DNA of 51,153 nt from Muribaculaceae bacterium (GTDB taxonomy: Bacteria; Bacteroidota; Bacteroidia; Bacteroidales; Muribaculaceae): assembly GCA_017409345.1 (NCBI GenBank), contig JAFQSX010000034.1, positions 1-51,153 on the forward strand, read 5' to 3'. Below the pieces are notes generated by a model. It had not been told where the DNA came from, ran no database searches, and saw only the letters and a list, made by a program, of their open reading frames with translations. The position numbers were made by a program, and so were the translations under genes. This document shows positions 40,882 through 51,153 of the stretch, piece after piece. Every line of letters begins with the position of its first letter. The stretch's first letter is position 1.

Positions 40882-41790
40882 ATGAAAATTAATATGAAAT
40901 TTTTAAAGACTATTTTAGCATTAGTGATGTTTGCATCGGTGGCAACATCATGTAGCAATGATGACGAGCCATTGGCTCATGACAATTATATGGAACAAGA
41001 TTACACCGGGTGTTTCCAATATATTTATAAAAAGAGTTTGAATACCGGTGTAATAAGCAGTGGAACTACCTATAAATTCCGTTGGAGAGGAGATTTTACG
41101 GCTGATGTGTATGTTTATAATGCAAAATTCGCTGCCGGGATGCCAGGCGGAATTAATATTACATTTGAAGGGTTGAAATGGTCAAACATTGATGGTGTAA
41201 AGCGCATTGCTGCTACTGATGTAGTTCCTAATGCAGTTACTATGAATGGTGCGGCTGTTGATGCATCAAAATATGTGATAGATGCATTAAATATAGATGT
41301 ATTTGAGCGTAGATTGATGGATGAACAATTGACTTACATCCCAATTATTAACATGTCAATGACAATGGGAGATATAGAGGTTGTGACTATTCAACAACAA
41401 AAAGTATATTTCGGTTCAACTGGTGTAACCAATAACGCTGCATCAACTAACTTTACATCAAAAACTCCTTACTATGCAGTGACACTTGATGCTAATGCGA
41501 TGACTGCAAAGATTGATGTATATAATGCTAAATTTGCAGAAAAAATGCCTGCAATGAATATGAAATTTAGTGGTATTCCTTTTAAGGTGTCAAATCTTGG
41601 ATATACCCTTGAATGTGATGAGTTGATTCCTACAATCAAAGATTCGGGAGTGGATGTGCCATATCCCGACTATAAAATAACCAACTTGAGTGGTAATGCA
41701 TTATTTGCAACAGGTTTAAATCTTCAATTTGATTGTATGGAAGTATTTACTGTGCAGGCTAATTTGACTTATGCTTTCCCGACCGAATAG
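40882..41790 (+). CDS. Lipoprotein with internal duplication, partner of the TonB receptor
   Basis: A 302-residue predicted lipoprotein: signal peptide with lipobox VATSC (Cys at about residue 24), then acidic NDDEP, which in Bacteroidales often marks surface export of lipoproteins. The mature part consists of two related halves. The first contains ADVYVYNAKFAAGMPGG (about 73-89), and the second KIDVYNAKFAEKMPA (about 208-222); each is followed by a short beta region and a VVP/LIP element. I do not recognise a named family. Being 17 bases after the TonB-dependent receptor and before a terminator, it probably captures or hands over the same ligand. The start could be the ATG at codon 5 (40894). 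It lacks histidine- or cysteine-rich motifs that would point to a specific metal. Confidence 0.7.
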   Translation: MKINMKFLKTILALVMFASVATSCSNDDEPLAHDNYMEQDYTGCFQYIYKKSLNTGVISSGTTYKFRWRGDFTADVYVYNAKFAAGMPGGINITFEGLKWSNIDGVKRIAATDVVPNAVTMNGAAVDASKYVIDALNIDVFERRLMDEQLTYIPIINMSMTMGDIEVVTIQQQKVYFGSTGVTNNAASTNFTSKTPYYAVTLDANAMTAKIDVYNAKFAEKMPAMNMKFSGIPFKVSNLGYTLECDELIPTIKDSGVDVPYPDYKITNLSGNALFATGLNLQFDCMEVFTVQANLTYAFPTE

Positions 41791-41811
41791 ATAAATAGGT
41801 TTAAAAAGATT

Positions 41812-41860
41812 TAAAGAGGGTTAAATTGACGAATTTCAAGTTAACTCTCTTTTTTTTGTT
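41812..41860 (+). terminator. Intrinsic terminator of the TonB receptor-lipoprotein operon
   Basis: AGAGGGTTAA (41815-41824) pairs with TTAACTCTCT (41841-41850; one G-U wobble), followed by a run of eight T (41850-41857). It is 25 bases past the lipoprotein stop. Confidence 0.85.
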
Positions 41861-41920
41861 TTTGATAAGAATGATAAGTAAAAACAGAGAGAAATGTTGA
41901 TAAATATTATAGTGCATAAA

Positions 41921-41952
41921 TGTTGAAAATTAATATATTTTGACTATCTTTG
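41921..41952 (+). promoter_or_regulatory. Promoter of the nuo operon (-33 GTTG, -7 TATCTTTG)
   Basis: TATCTTTG at 41945-41952 matches the -7 consensus; TGTTG at 41921-41925 lies 19 bases upstream. The leader to nuoA is about 130 bases and contains a small Cys-rich ORF. This promoter may serve nuoA-H and, by read-through, the atp genes. Confidence 0.65.
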
Positions 41953-41988
41953 CACGTGAAATATTAAGCCTTTTTTATAGATAAACAC

Positions 41989-42054
41989 ATGATGCGATTG
42001 TATTGGTATGACTATCAATGTGATAGGTGCCAGTGCGGTTGTTGTGTTTATTAG
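41989..42054 (+). CDS. Possible 21-residue Cys-rich leader peptide before nuoA
   Basis: A short ORF within the predicted nuo leader RNA: ATG ATG at 41989-41994, stop TAG at 42052-42054. The peptide begins MMRLYWYDY and continues QCDRCQCGCCVY, giving five cysteines in twelve residues and four tyrosines. It begins about 37 bases after the -7 box and ends 34 bases before the nuoA ATG. Such a composition is improbable by chance in AT-rich DNA and could serve cysteine- or redox-responsive translational control of the iron-sulfur-rich NADH dehydrogenase operon. No protein evidence is available and I know no firm family. Confidence 0.4.
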   Translation: MMRLYWYDYQCDRCQCGCCVY

Positions 42055-42088
42055 TGGGCTATGAGTGAAAAATATTAGATACTAAAAT

Positions 42089-42469
42089 ATGGTTTTATTA
42101 GACATTTTTGGAATTCAGAACAGTGCGTTGCTTGCTGTAGTGGCAGCATTGACCGGATTTGGTCTAGTGGCATTGGCTCTGTGGTTGGCGGGGTTGATTT
42201 CTCCTCGTTCGTTTAATCCTCAAAAGGGTGAAGCATATGAGTGTGGTATTCCTACACGTGGCGAAAGTATGTCGCAATTTAAAGTGGGTTACTATCTTTA
42301 TGCTATTTTATTCTTGATGTTTGATGTTGAAACAGTGTTTTTGTTCCCATGGGCAGTGCGTATGCGTGAACTTGGAGCAGATGGCATTATCAGCATCGCA
42401 GTGTTTTTCGGAATTTTAGTGCTAGGGCTAGTGTATGCTTGGCGGAAAGGAGCTCTTGAATGGAAGTAA
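42089..42469 (+). CDS. nuoA: NADH-quinone oxidoreductase subunit A
   Basis: A 126-residue membrane subunit of complex I with three transmembrane helices. The loop motif YECGIPTRGESMSQFKVGYYL (split after about 20 residues; Cys at about residue 51) is the conserved region linking A to the quinone site. Helix 3 contains FDVETVFLFPWAV (about residues 76-88). Its end overlaps nuoB by 10 bases. In Bacteroidales complex I lacks the NuoEFG NADH module, so the electron donor is probably ferredoxin or another protein. Confidence 0.95.
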   Translation: MVLLDIFGIQNSALLAVVAALTGFGLVALALWLAGLISPRSFNPQKGEAYECGIPTRGESMSQFKVGYYLYAILFLMFDVETVFLFPWAVRMRELGADGIISIAVFFGILVLGLVYAWRKGALEWK

Positions 42470-43065
42470 CAACTAAAAGCATGCCCTATGAGGCGTGGAA
42501 AGATAACGAATATATTGAATCTCTTGTAAAAGAGTTGCAAGAAAATGGTACTAACGTAATTGTTGGTTCATTTGATAAACTTATTAACTGGGGCCGTTCA
42601 AACTCTATTTGGCCATTGACATTTGCAACAAGTTGTTGTGGGATTGAGTTTGTGTCACTTGGTGCAGCACGTTATGATATGGCTCGATTTGGATGGGAAG
42701 TTGCTCGTTCATCGCCTCGCCAAGCCGACTTTATGATGGTTGCAGGAACAATCGTACACCGTATGGCTCCTGTAATGCGTCGTTTATATGACCAACTTGC
42801 CGAACCCAAATATGTGATTGCATGTGGTGGTTGTGCTATTTCGGGTGGTCCATTCCGCAAATCTTATCATGTGGTAAAGGGCATAGATGAAATTGTTCCT
42901 GTGGATGTTTATCTTCCCGGATGTCCTCCACGTCCCGAAGCAATGATTTATTCAATCATGCAGTTGTCAAGAAAGATGAAAGTAGAAAAATTCTTTGGTG
43001 GAGTTAATCGTCAAGAAAAGATTAAAGATTTTCTTGCTGCTCATCCCGAAGAATCGTATGATTGA
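42460..43065 (+). CDS. nuoB: NADH-quinone oxidoreductase subunit B
   Basis: A 201-residue subunit carrying the terminal N2 [4Fe-4S] cluster that reduces quinone. The ligand cysteines are visible in ATSCCGIEF (about residues 48-56), ACGGCAISGGPF (about 125-136) and PGCPPRPEA (about 156-164). The ATG at 42460 lies inside the end of nuoA. Downstream is the fused nuoCD. Confidence 0.96.
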   Translation: MEVTTKSMPYEAWKDNEYIESLVKELQENGTNVIVGSFDKLINWGRSNSIWPLTFATSCCGIEFVSLGAARYDMARFGWEVARSSPRQADFMMVAGTIVHRMAPVMRRLYDQLAEPKYVIACGGCAISGGPFRKSYHVVKGIDEIVPVDVYLPGCPPRPEAMIYSIMQLSRKMKVEKFFGGVNRQEKIKDFLAAHPEESYD

Positions 43066-43119
43066 TAAATAATACCCAATCACATTTTATAAATTTAGAA
43101 AATAAAGACAATATAAGAT

Positions 43120-44742
43120 ATGGCAAATATTCAGGAAAAGATAGCCAAACTATATCCCGAAGCAACATTTGAGGAAGGAAACGACCTATTGGTATGTATC
43201 CCTGACTCAAAATGGCATGCTCTTGCAAAAACCTTGAAAAATGAATTGGGTTTTGATTTCTTGGTGACTATCGTGGGTATGGATTGGACCGACAAACTTG
43301 GTTGTATCTATTACTTAAAATCTACGGTTGATAATGAAATGATCTCGGTTAAAGTGACAACCGATGATCGTGAGAATCCAATGATTCATAGTGTTCATGA
43401 TGTGTGGGCTATTGCTACAACATTTGAACGTGAGGTATATGATTTCTTTGGCATTATCTTTATTAATAATCCCGATATGCGTCGTATGTTCTTGAGCATC
43501 GATTGGAAAGGTTATCCATTGCGTAAAGACTACGATGATAATCCCGAAATTAACCCTGTTCCAAAAGAAAACGAACGCCAAGAAGATACTACTGTTTCTT
43601 ATGTGGAAACAGAAGATGGAAAGATTGAAAAGAAGACTATTAATGTGTTTGAACCGAATGATTTTGTGGTGAACATCGGTCCACAACACCCAGCAACTCA
43701 CGGGGTATTGCGTTTCCGCACTGCTGTTGATGGTGAAACAATCAAGAAAATAGACTTCTATTCAGGTTATATACATCGCGGTATTGAAAAAATATGTGAA
43801 GGATTGACTTATCCTCAAACACTTCACTTTATGGACCGTATGGACTATTTCTCAGGCCATCATTATCACCATGCAATGTGTATGGTTTATGAAAAGGCTT
43901 TGGGAATTGAAATTTCTCGTCGCGCACAAGTTATCCGTGTGTTGATGGATGAGTTGGCACGTATTGCTTCTCACTGCTTGTTCTTGGGTACATATTGTAT
44001 GGACTTGGGTGCAACAACAATGTTGTTCTATACATTGCGTGTGCGTGAACAAATTCTTGATATTATGGAAAAAACATGTGGCGCTCGCATGACATTCAAC
44101 TATGGATGCATAGGTGGTGTGATGCAAGACCTTCATGAAGATTTTGTGAAAGATGTCAAAGAACTTCTAGCAGTGTTGCCTAAAAATATTAAAGAATATA
44201 ATGAGTTGTTTATTGGAAATGTAATTGCCAAAGGTCGTCTCATTAATGTGGGTACTCTTTCTCGTGAAGACGCTATTTCGTATGCAGTTACCGGCCCATC
44301 AGGACGTGCTTCGGGTTGGGCATGTGATGTGCGTAAAACAAACCCATATAGCATCTATGGCGAACTTGACTTTGAAGAAGTTGTATATACTGAGGGTGAC
44401 TCAATGGCACGTACAAAATTGCGTATTGCAGAAATGGAACAATCGGCTCGCATCATTGAACAACTTATTGACAATATCCCAGAAGGTGAATATTGCGTAA
44501 AAGTGCCTAAAGTGGTTAAGTTGCCAGCCGGACGTTGGTTCCAAATGGTTGAAGGTTGTCGTGGTGCATTTGGCGTATATGTAGAAAGCACAGGAGGCAC
44601 ATCTCCATTGCGTTTGAAACTCGTGCCACCATGCTTGCCATTGGCAAATGTGGTTGACCACCTAACTCAAGGCTCAAAAATTGCCGACCTTATCACTATC
44701 GGAGGTTCTTTGGATTACATTGTTCCCGATATTGACCGATAA
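43120..44742 (+). CDS. nuoCD: Fused NADH-quinone oxidoreductase subunits C and D
   Basis: A 540-residue fusion. The NuoC part (about 1-155) includes VHDVWAIATTFEREVYDFFGI and a GYPLRKDYDDN C-terminal signature. After a charged linker (about 155-178) the NuoD part (about 180-540) begins VVNIGPQHPATHGVLRF and contains the quinone-site motif YSGYIHRGIEK, FMDRMDYFSG and the final segment GGSLDYIVPDIDR. NuoD is homologous to the large hydrogenase subunit but without nickel ligands. Together C and D form the quinone-site module between NuoB and the membrane arm. The CD fusion is common in Bacteroidota. Confidence 0.96.
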   Translation: MANIQEKIAKLYPEATFEEGNDLLVCIPDSKWHALAKTLKNELGFDFLVTIVGMDWTDKLGCIYYLKSTVDNEMISVKVTTDDRENPMIHSVHDVWAIATTFEREVYDFFGIIFINNPDMRRMFLSIDWKGYPLRKDYDDNPEINPVPKENERQEDTTVSYVETEDGKIEKKTINVFEPNDFVVNIGPQHPATHGVLRFRTAVDGETIKKIDFYSGYIHRGIEKICEGLTYPQTLHFMDRMDYFSGHHYHHAMCMVYEKALGIEISRRAQVIRVLMDELARIASHCLFLGTYCMDLGATTMLFYTLRVREQILDIMEKTCGARMTFNYGCIGGVMQDLHEDFVKDVKELLAVLPKNIKEYNELFIGNVIAKGRLINVGTLSREDAISYAVTGPSGRASGWACDVRKTNPYSIYGELDFEEVVYTEGDSMARTKLRIAEMEQSARIIEQLIDNIPEGEYCVKVPKVVKLPAGRWFQMVEGCRGAFGVYVESTGGTSPLRLKLVPPCLPLANVVDHLTQGSKIADLITIGGSLDYIVPDIDR

Positions 44743-44774
44743 AAATTTGATAAAAATATAGTAATAATATAATT

Positions 44775-45857
44775 ATGTACGAAATAACATTTGCTACTAT
44801 AACCAATTGGATTGACACTTTTCTCGGTCAATATATGCCTGAATGGCTTGTCACTACTGTAGAGTGCTTGCTTATTGGGGTAGGACTTCTGTTGGTTTAT
44901 GCCTTGTTGGCATTGTTTTATATCTATTTTGAGCGCAAAGTGTGTGCCGCATTCCAATGTCGTCTCGGTCCTAACCGAGTAGGTCCATGGGGGTTGTTGC
45001 AATCATTTGCCGATATGTTTAAGATGCTTATCAAAGAGCTTATCACACTTAAACACATCGACCGTTTCTTGTTTGCGCTTGCTCCTTATTTGGTAATTAT
45101 TGCATCAATGCTTTCATTTGCATGTTTGCCATGGGCAAATGGCTTGCAAATCATTGACTTCAATATAGGTATTTTCTTCTTGATTGCAGTTTCATCAATA
45201 GGTGTCCTTGGTATCTTGCTCGCAGGTTGGTCAAGTAACAATAAGTTCACATTGATTGGAGCTTTGCGTTCAGGTGCGCAAATGGTAAGTTACGAATTGT
45301 CAATCGGTTTATCAGTATTGACAATGGTGGCATTTGCCGGCACAATGTCGATTACCGGTATTGTTGAAGAACAAAAAGACCTATGGTTTATTTTCTCTGG
45401 TCATGTCCCTGCTATCATAGCATTTATTATCTATATTATTGCAGGTACAGCCGAAACAAATCGTGGTCCATTTGACCTTCCTGAAGCCGAAAGTGAGTTG
45501 ACAGCAGGTTATCACACTGAGTATTCAGGTATTCACTTCGGTTTCTTCTATTTGGCCGAATATCTTAACTTGTTTATCGTATCGGGTGTTGCCACATTGT
45601 TGTTCTTCGGAGGTTGGATGCCATTGCACATTCCCGGTTGGGAAGGCTTTAATGCTGTAATGGATTATATCCCATCTGTAGTGTGGTTTATCGGTAAGGC
45701 AATCGCTCTTTCATTCATTATTATATGGTTTAAATGGACATTCCCCCGTTTACGTATTGACCAATTGTTGAAACTTGAATGGAAGTACCTTCTCCCCATC
45801 AACTTATTTAACCTTGTGTTGATGGTTATCATTATCGTTTTTAACTTGCATTTTTAA
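44775..45857 (+). CDS. nuoH: NADH-quinone oxidoreductase subunit H
   Basis: A 360-residue membrane subunit joining the hydrophilic arm to the pump; it forms part of the quinone channel. It has about eight hydrophobic helices and the motifs [20 protein letters not shown] (about residues 56-75), [17 protein letters not shown] and [20 protein letters not shown] (about 230-249; conserved acidic loop). In other Bacteroidales it is followed by nuoI-J-K-L-M-N. Here nothing of those genes remains: atpD follows after about 33 bases. Confidence 0.95.
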   Translation: MYEITFATITNWIDTFLGQYMPEWLVTTVECLLIGVGLLLVYALLALFYIYFERKVCAAFQCRLGPNRVGPWGLLQSFADMFKMLIKELITLKHIDRFLFALAPYLVIIASMLSFACLPWANGLQIIDFNIGIFFLIAVSSIGVLGILLAGWSSNNKFTLIGALRSGAQMVSYELSIGLSVLTMVAFAGTMSITGIVEEQKDLWFIFSGHVPAIIAFIIYIIAGTAETNRGPFDLPEAESELTAGYHTEYSGIHFGFFYLAEYLNLFIVSGVATLLFFGGWMPLHIPGWEGFNAVMDYIPSVVWFIGKAIALSFIIIWFKWTFPRLRIDQLLKLEWKYLLPINLFNLVLMVIIIVFNLHF

Positions 45858-45863
45858 TATTAA

Positions 45864-47393
<1,530 letters not shown>

Positions 47394-47425
47394 GAGTTAA
47401 GATAATAGTTCAATATTAACAACAT

Positions 47426-47659
47426 ATGATACTAAAAGTAATATCAACCGAAGATGTACTCTTTGATGGAGAAGTAGAAGCAGTTACACTTCCCGGTCAA
47501 AAAGGATCATTTACTGTGCTCAATAATCACGCATCAATAGTGTCATCGTTGGTGTCCGGAAACATTGTTTATGAAGTCGCCGGAGAAAAAAAGATTATTG
47601 CAGTTGATGGTGGATTGGTTGATGTTGATAAGAATGTAGTATCGGTGTGTATATATTAA
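47426..47659 (+). CDS. atpC: F1F0 ATP synthase subunit epsilon (short form)
   Basis: A 77-residue epsilon subunit containing only the N-terminal beta-sandwich: MILKVISTEDVLFDGEVEAV, LPGQKGSFTVLNNHASIVSS and IIAVDGGLVDVDKNVVSV. The C-terminal helical domain, which inhibits ATP hydrolysis in many bacteria, is missing, as is usual in Bacteroidota. It links F1 to the c-ring. The gene is followed after one base by atpB. Confidence 0.93.
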   Translation: MILKVISTEDVLFDGEVEAVTLPGQKGSFTVLNNHASIVSSLVSGNIVYEVAGEKKIIAVDGGLVDVDKNVVSVCIY

Positions 47660-47660
47660 C

Positions 47661-48725
47661 ATGAAGAAAGTATTTCTCATATTAACAATGATGGTGATGG
47701 CGCTTATTACGCCTAATACCGTCTATGCTTCATCAGAAGGTGGCGAAGAAGACTTGGCTATCAAGGAAATTATTTTCCACCACTTGGGTGATGGATATGG
47801 TTGGGAAGTACCATTCTCTCACCATCACCGCATTCCATTACCAATCATTGTGAAAGATTGTAATGGAGAGTGGCATTGTTTCAGCTCGGCACGTGTGTCG
47901 CATGGCGAAACATATGAAGGATTTTATATTGCCGGTCACGATAGCGAATATAGTGGCAAAGTGGTGAGCAAAGATGCTTCGGGAAAAGAGTATCGTCCTA
48001 CCGACTTCTCTATCACCAAAAATGTGTTGGCGTTGTTAATCTCAATGATTGTTGTAATGGCATGTGTGTTGAGTGTGGCACGCTGGCATCGTCGCAATGG
48101 AGCCAAAGCACCACGCAAAGGTTTAGGAGCAATAGAGGCTCTCATCACATTTATCTATGATGGTGTAATAAAATCAACATTGAAAGACAAAGCACCGCGA
48201 TTTGCACCTTATTTGATGACTGCGTTTTTCTTCATTTTTGTGATGAACTTGTTGGGTTTGATTGTAATCTTCCCCGGAGGAGCTAACCTCACAGGTAATA
48301 TTGCGGTAACACTCGTGTTGGCAGTGTTGACATTCTTGATGACAAACATATTCGGAACAAAACATTATTGGAAAGATATCTTTTGGCCAGATGTGCCATT
48401 ATGGTTGAAATTTCCGATACCCATCATGCCGGTAATTGAGATCTTCGGTATGTTTACTAAGCCGGCAGCATTGACAGTGCGTTTATTTGCCAATATGATG
48501 GGAGGTCACATGATTGTGATAGTGTTGACAATGCTTATCTTCATCTTTGCGCCTATGGGAGCAGCAGTGACCGGAGCAACAACCGTGGTGTCAGTATTGT
48601 TCTCAATCTTTATGTTGCTTATCGATGTGTTGGTAAGTTTCATTCAGGCCTATGTATTTACAATGTTGTCAACGATATTTATCTCATTGGCACAAGAAAA
48701 TCCTCATCATGAGGAACATAAATAA
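47661..48725 (+). CDS. atpB: F1F0 ATP synthase subunit a
   Basis: The proton-channel subunit of F0, 354 residues. Signal-peptide-like start (about 1-23; cleavage near VYA), then a His-rich soluble extension (about 24-115) that is common in Bacteroidota, then about five membrane helices. The essential arginine lies in PAALTVRLFANMMGGH (about residues 271-286). The C-terminal helix has FIQAYVFTMLSTIFISLA. It pairs with the c-ring encoded next. Confidence 0.94.
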   Translation: MKKVFLILTMMVMALITPNTVYASSEGGEEDLAIKEIIFHHLGDGYGWEVPFSHHHRIPLPIIVKDCNGEWHCFSSARVSHGETYEGFYIAGHDSEYSGKVVSKDASGKEYRPTDFSITKNVLALLISMIVVMACVLSVARWHRRNGAKAPRKGLGAIEALITFIYDGVIKSTLKDKAPRFAPYLMTAFFFIFVMNLLGLIVIFPGGANLTGNIAVTLVLAVLTFLMTNIFGTKHYWKDIFWPDVPLWLKFPIPIMPVIEIFGMFTKPAALTVRLFANMMGGHMIVIVLTMLIFIFAPMGAAVTGATTVVSVLFSIFMLLIDVLVSFIQAYVFTMLSTIFISLAQENPHHEEHK

Positions 48726-48766
48726 AAATTAAAGAAAATAATAAATAAATTAAATAACAACATTAA

Positions 48767-49021
<255 letters not shown>

Positions 49022-49040
49022 TAACAAGTAAATCTGTAGT

Positions 49041-49538
49041 ATGGAATTATTCACGCCTGACTTTGGCTTGATATTTTGGATGTTCTTGTCATTTGCTGTG
49101 CTTTTCTTCGTTTTGGCGAAGTGGGGATGGCCAGTGATATTAAAGGGCATTGATCAACGAGCCGAATTGATAGACAAAGGTGTGGAATATGCTCAAAATG
49201 CAAAAGAGCAGTTAGACCACGCCCGCGAAGAGGCTGAAAAATATATTGCAGAGGCTCGTCGTCAACAAGCCGATATGTTGCGCGAAGCAGATAAGATGAA
49301 AACACAAATCATCGAGGATGCGCGAGAAGCAGCACAAAAAGAGGCACAGAAGGTGATGGATGCCGCAAAACAATCAATTGAGCAGGCTCGCAAAGAGGCA
49401 GAGCAAAATTTCCGTGATGAAGTGAGTTCGTTTGCACTTGACATTGCGGGAAAAGTTGTTCGCACTCAACTAGCCGATGAAAAGGCTCAAAAACAATTGG
49501 TAAACACTCTTCTTGACGAAATAGAGAATAAAAATTAG
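49041..49538 (+). CDS. atpF: F1F0 ATP synthase subunit b
   Basis: A 165-residue peripheral-stalk protein: one N-terminal membrane helix (LIFWMFLSFAVLFFVLAKWG, about residues 10-29) and a long charged coiled coil (about 35-150) rich in Ala, Glu, Lys and Gln. The C-terminal part VSSFALDIAGKVVRTQLAD contacts subunit delta. It lies between atpE and atpH with short gaps. Confidence 0.94.
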   Translation: MELFTPDFGLIFWMFLSFAVLFFVLAKWGWPVILKGIDQRAELIDKGVEYAQNAKEQLDHAREEAEKYIAEARRQQADMLREADKMKTQIIEDAREAAQKEAQKVMDAAKQSIEQARKEAEQNFRDEVSSFALDIAGKVVRTQLADEKAQKQLVNTLLDEIENKN

Positions 49539-49546
49539 TAAACGCA

Positions 49547-50092
49547 ATGAACGAAGGTCTTATTCCACGCCGATATGCTAAGGCTCTTTACAAGTTTGCG
49601 CTTGAAAAGGGTCAGGATAAACCTATGTATGGGTTGATGCAACGATTATCGGAAGTATTTGCCACAGATGCCACCCTTCAAGATGTGATGGGAAATCCAT
49701 TTATCGCATCGGAAGATAAAATAAAGTTACTCAAAGTGGCAGCCGGAGCCGATAATGCACACACTTGTTTTGCCGATTTCTTGAAGTTATTGGTGGAAAA
49801 CAAGCGTATATCAGCCATGCGTTCTATTGCATTAGCCTATCTGACAATATATCGTAAGGCCAATAATATTTATTTGGTCGAAGTTGTATCGGCAAGTCCG
49901 ATGGATGCCGATAGCCAATCACGACTCAAAAAACTCATTGAGGGTCATCTCCAAGGTGGTTCAATGGAATATAGCCAACGAGTGGATTCTCAACTCATAG
50001 GTGGATTCGTTGTAAATATCGATTCACAACGACTAGATGCATCTGTGCAAAATGAATTGAAACAATTGCGTTTAAATCTTCTTAGAAAATAA
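49547..50092 (+). CDS. atpH: F1F0 ATP synthase subunit delta
   Basis: A 181-residue stalk subunit joining F1 alpha to the b subunits. Start MNEGLIPRRYAKALYKFA is typical, with helices about 5-105 and a C-terminal domain with VVSASPMDADSQSRLKKLI and the signature SQLIGGFVVNIDSQRLDASV (about residues 151-170). It is 8 bases after atpF and 6 bases before atpA. Confidence 0.93.
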   Translation: MNEGLIPRRYAKALYKFALEKGQDKPMYGLMQRLSEVFATDATLQDVMGNPFIASEDKIKLLKVAAGADNAHTCFADFLKLLVENKRISAMRSIALAYLTIYRKANNIYLVEVVSASPMDADSQSRLKKLIEGHLQGGSMEYSQRVDSQLIGGFVVNIDSQRLDASVQNELKQLRLNLLRK

Positions 50093-50098
50093 TTTGTG

Positions 50099-51153
50099 AT
50101 GATTAATCCAAGCGAGATATCAGAAGTATTAAAACAACAACTTGAAAATGTAAACTCAAAAGTTTCATTTGAGGAAGTTGGAACAGTCCTTGAAGTAGGT
50201 GATGGCGTTGCCCACGTTTTCGGACTTGATAATGTGTGCGCCAATGAACTCGTTGAGTTTGAAAATGGTGTTAAAGGTGTTGCTCTCAACCTTGAGGAAA
50301 GTAACGTGGGTGTTATTTTGCTTAATGACGTTAATAAAGTAACCGAAAATATGACCGTTAAACGCACCGGAAAGATTGCATCTATTCCAGTGGGAGAAGG
50401 CGTATTTGGTCGTGTTATTAATGTGTTGGGAGAGCCTATCGATGGTCGTGGACCTATTCAAGGCGACTTGATAGATTTGCCTCTTGAACGTAAAGCTCCC
50501 GGGGTAATCTTCCGCCAACCGGTGAAACAACCATTGCAAACCGGTATCAAGGCTATTGACTCAATGGTGCCCATAGGTCGAGGACAACGTGAGCTTATCA
50601 TCGGTGACCGCCAAATTGGTAAGACTGCTATTGCTATTGATACAATTATTAATCAACGCAAGAGTTTCGAAGAAGGCAAACCTGTATATTGTATATATGT
50701 AGCAATCGGTCAAAAAGCATCGTCAATAGCAGCGACAGTAGATACATTGCGCCAAAATGGAGCATTGGATTATACAGTGGTTGTTGCGGCGTCGGCATCA
50801 GACTCGGCTGCTATGAGATATTACTCACCCTTTGCCGGTGTGGCAATCGGTGAATATATTCGTGACACAGGTCGTGATGCACTTATTGTGTATGATGACT
50901 TGTCAAAGCAAGCGGTTGCTTATCGTGAAATATCATTGATTTTGAAACGTCCTTCAGGTCGTGAAGCATACCCCGGTGATATTTTCTATCTCCACTCTCG
51001 CTTGCTTGAACGTGCTGCAAAGATTATTGATAATCAAGAAGTGGCATCAAACATGAATGACCTCCCCGAGGTTCTTAAACCAATGGTAAAGGGTGGTGGA
51101 TCGCTCACAGCACTCCCTGTGATTGAAACACAAGCCGGTGACGTATCGGCCTA
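50099..51153 (+). CDS. atpA: F1F0 ATP synthase subunit alpha, N-terminal part (cut by window edge)
   Basis: The regulatory nucleotide-binding F1 subunit. ATG at 50099 gives [17 protein letters not shown], the expected start. The first 351 codons are visible: beta-barrel (about 25-95), Walker [14 protein letters not shown] (about residues 169-181), VAIGQKAS, the [20 protein letters not shown] region (about 260-280) and the conserved RRPPGR-like [20 protein letters not shown]. The frame is still open at the end of the window. atpG would be expected next. Confidence 0.96.
   Translation, partial: MINPSEISEVLKQQLENVNSKVSFEEVGTVLEVGDGVAHVFGLDNVCANELVEFENGVKGVALNLEESNVGVILLNDVNKVTENMTVKRTGKIASIPVGEGVFGRVINVLGEPIDGRGPIQGDLIDLPLERKAPGVIFRQPVKQPLQTGIKAIDSMVPIGRGQRELIIGDRQIGKTAIAIDTIINQRKSFEEGKPVYCIYVAIGQKASSIAATVDTLRQNGALDYTVVVAASASDSAAMRYYSPFAGVAIGEYIRDTGRDALIVYDDLSKQAVAYREISLILKRPSGREAYPGDIFYLHSRLLERAAKIIDNQEVASNMNDLPEVLKPMVKGGGSLTALPVIETQAGDVSA

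Noticed and set aside
42061-42078. Mini-ORF of five codons just before nuoA
   Set aside because: Too short and without distinctive composition; probably chance.

Overview
The window looks like a Bacteroidales chromosome, plausibly a gut lineage of the Muribaculaceae/Porphyromonadaceae kind (placement is inference). The grounds are: many TAnnTTTG (-7) promoter boxes; a fused nuoCD gene with no nuoE/F/G beside it; the ATP synthase order atpD-C-B-E-F-H-A; the block DUF6242-DUF6089-uppS-bamA-ompH-ompH followed by murI; TonB-dependent and lipoprotein genes; and large secreted proteins with C-terminal sorting-like domains. No rRNA, tRNA or CRISPR array was seen.

Layout. 1-2962: a Ser/Thr kinase cut by the window edge, divergent from prmC-recX-comF. 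2972-11881 (minus): murI, then an envelope-biogenesis transcription unit read from 10652 down to 3900 (DUF6242 lipoprotein, DUF6089 barrel, UppS, BamA, two OmpH/Skp chaperones) that ends at a strong hairpin; ribD lies upstream. 11983-23397 (minus): two giant paralogous secreted family-10-like glycosidases, built from a catalytic domain, Ig/FN3-like modules, repeated propeller-like modules and a C-terminal sorting-like domain. 23738-29392 (minus): an alpha-2-macroglobulin-like protein. 29518-31021 (minus): an ECF sigma factor, a membrane anti-sigma-like protein and a Spy/CpxP-like periplasmic protein.

31022-37754 is a decayed accessory island in a repeat-rich intergenic stretch. It holds an intact McrB/McrC type IV restriction pair, with an EVE/PUA-like reader domain on McrB. 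Around this pair are fragments: the start of a cytosine methyltransferase joined to the end of a SLOG-like protein, a large serine recombinase without its catalytic N terminus, the tail of a Big2-type surface protein, and a PD-(D/E)XK-like nuclease gene interrupted only by two in-frame TAG codons. REP-like palindromes with GAA triloops and 9-bp tandem repeats occur on both sides.

37755-41790 (plus): a ZIP metal transporter, then a TonB-dependent receptor with an operator-like palindrome at its promoter, then a duplicated-domain lipoprotein; probably a metal or metal-complex uptake locus. 41945-51153 (plus): a Cys-rich 21-residue leader ORF, nuoA-B-CD-H, and directly after nuoH the ATP synthase genes. 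nuoI-N are absent from this point, which is the most notable organisational oddity in the core genome part of the window.
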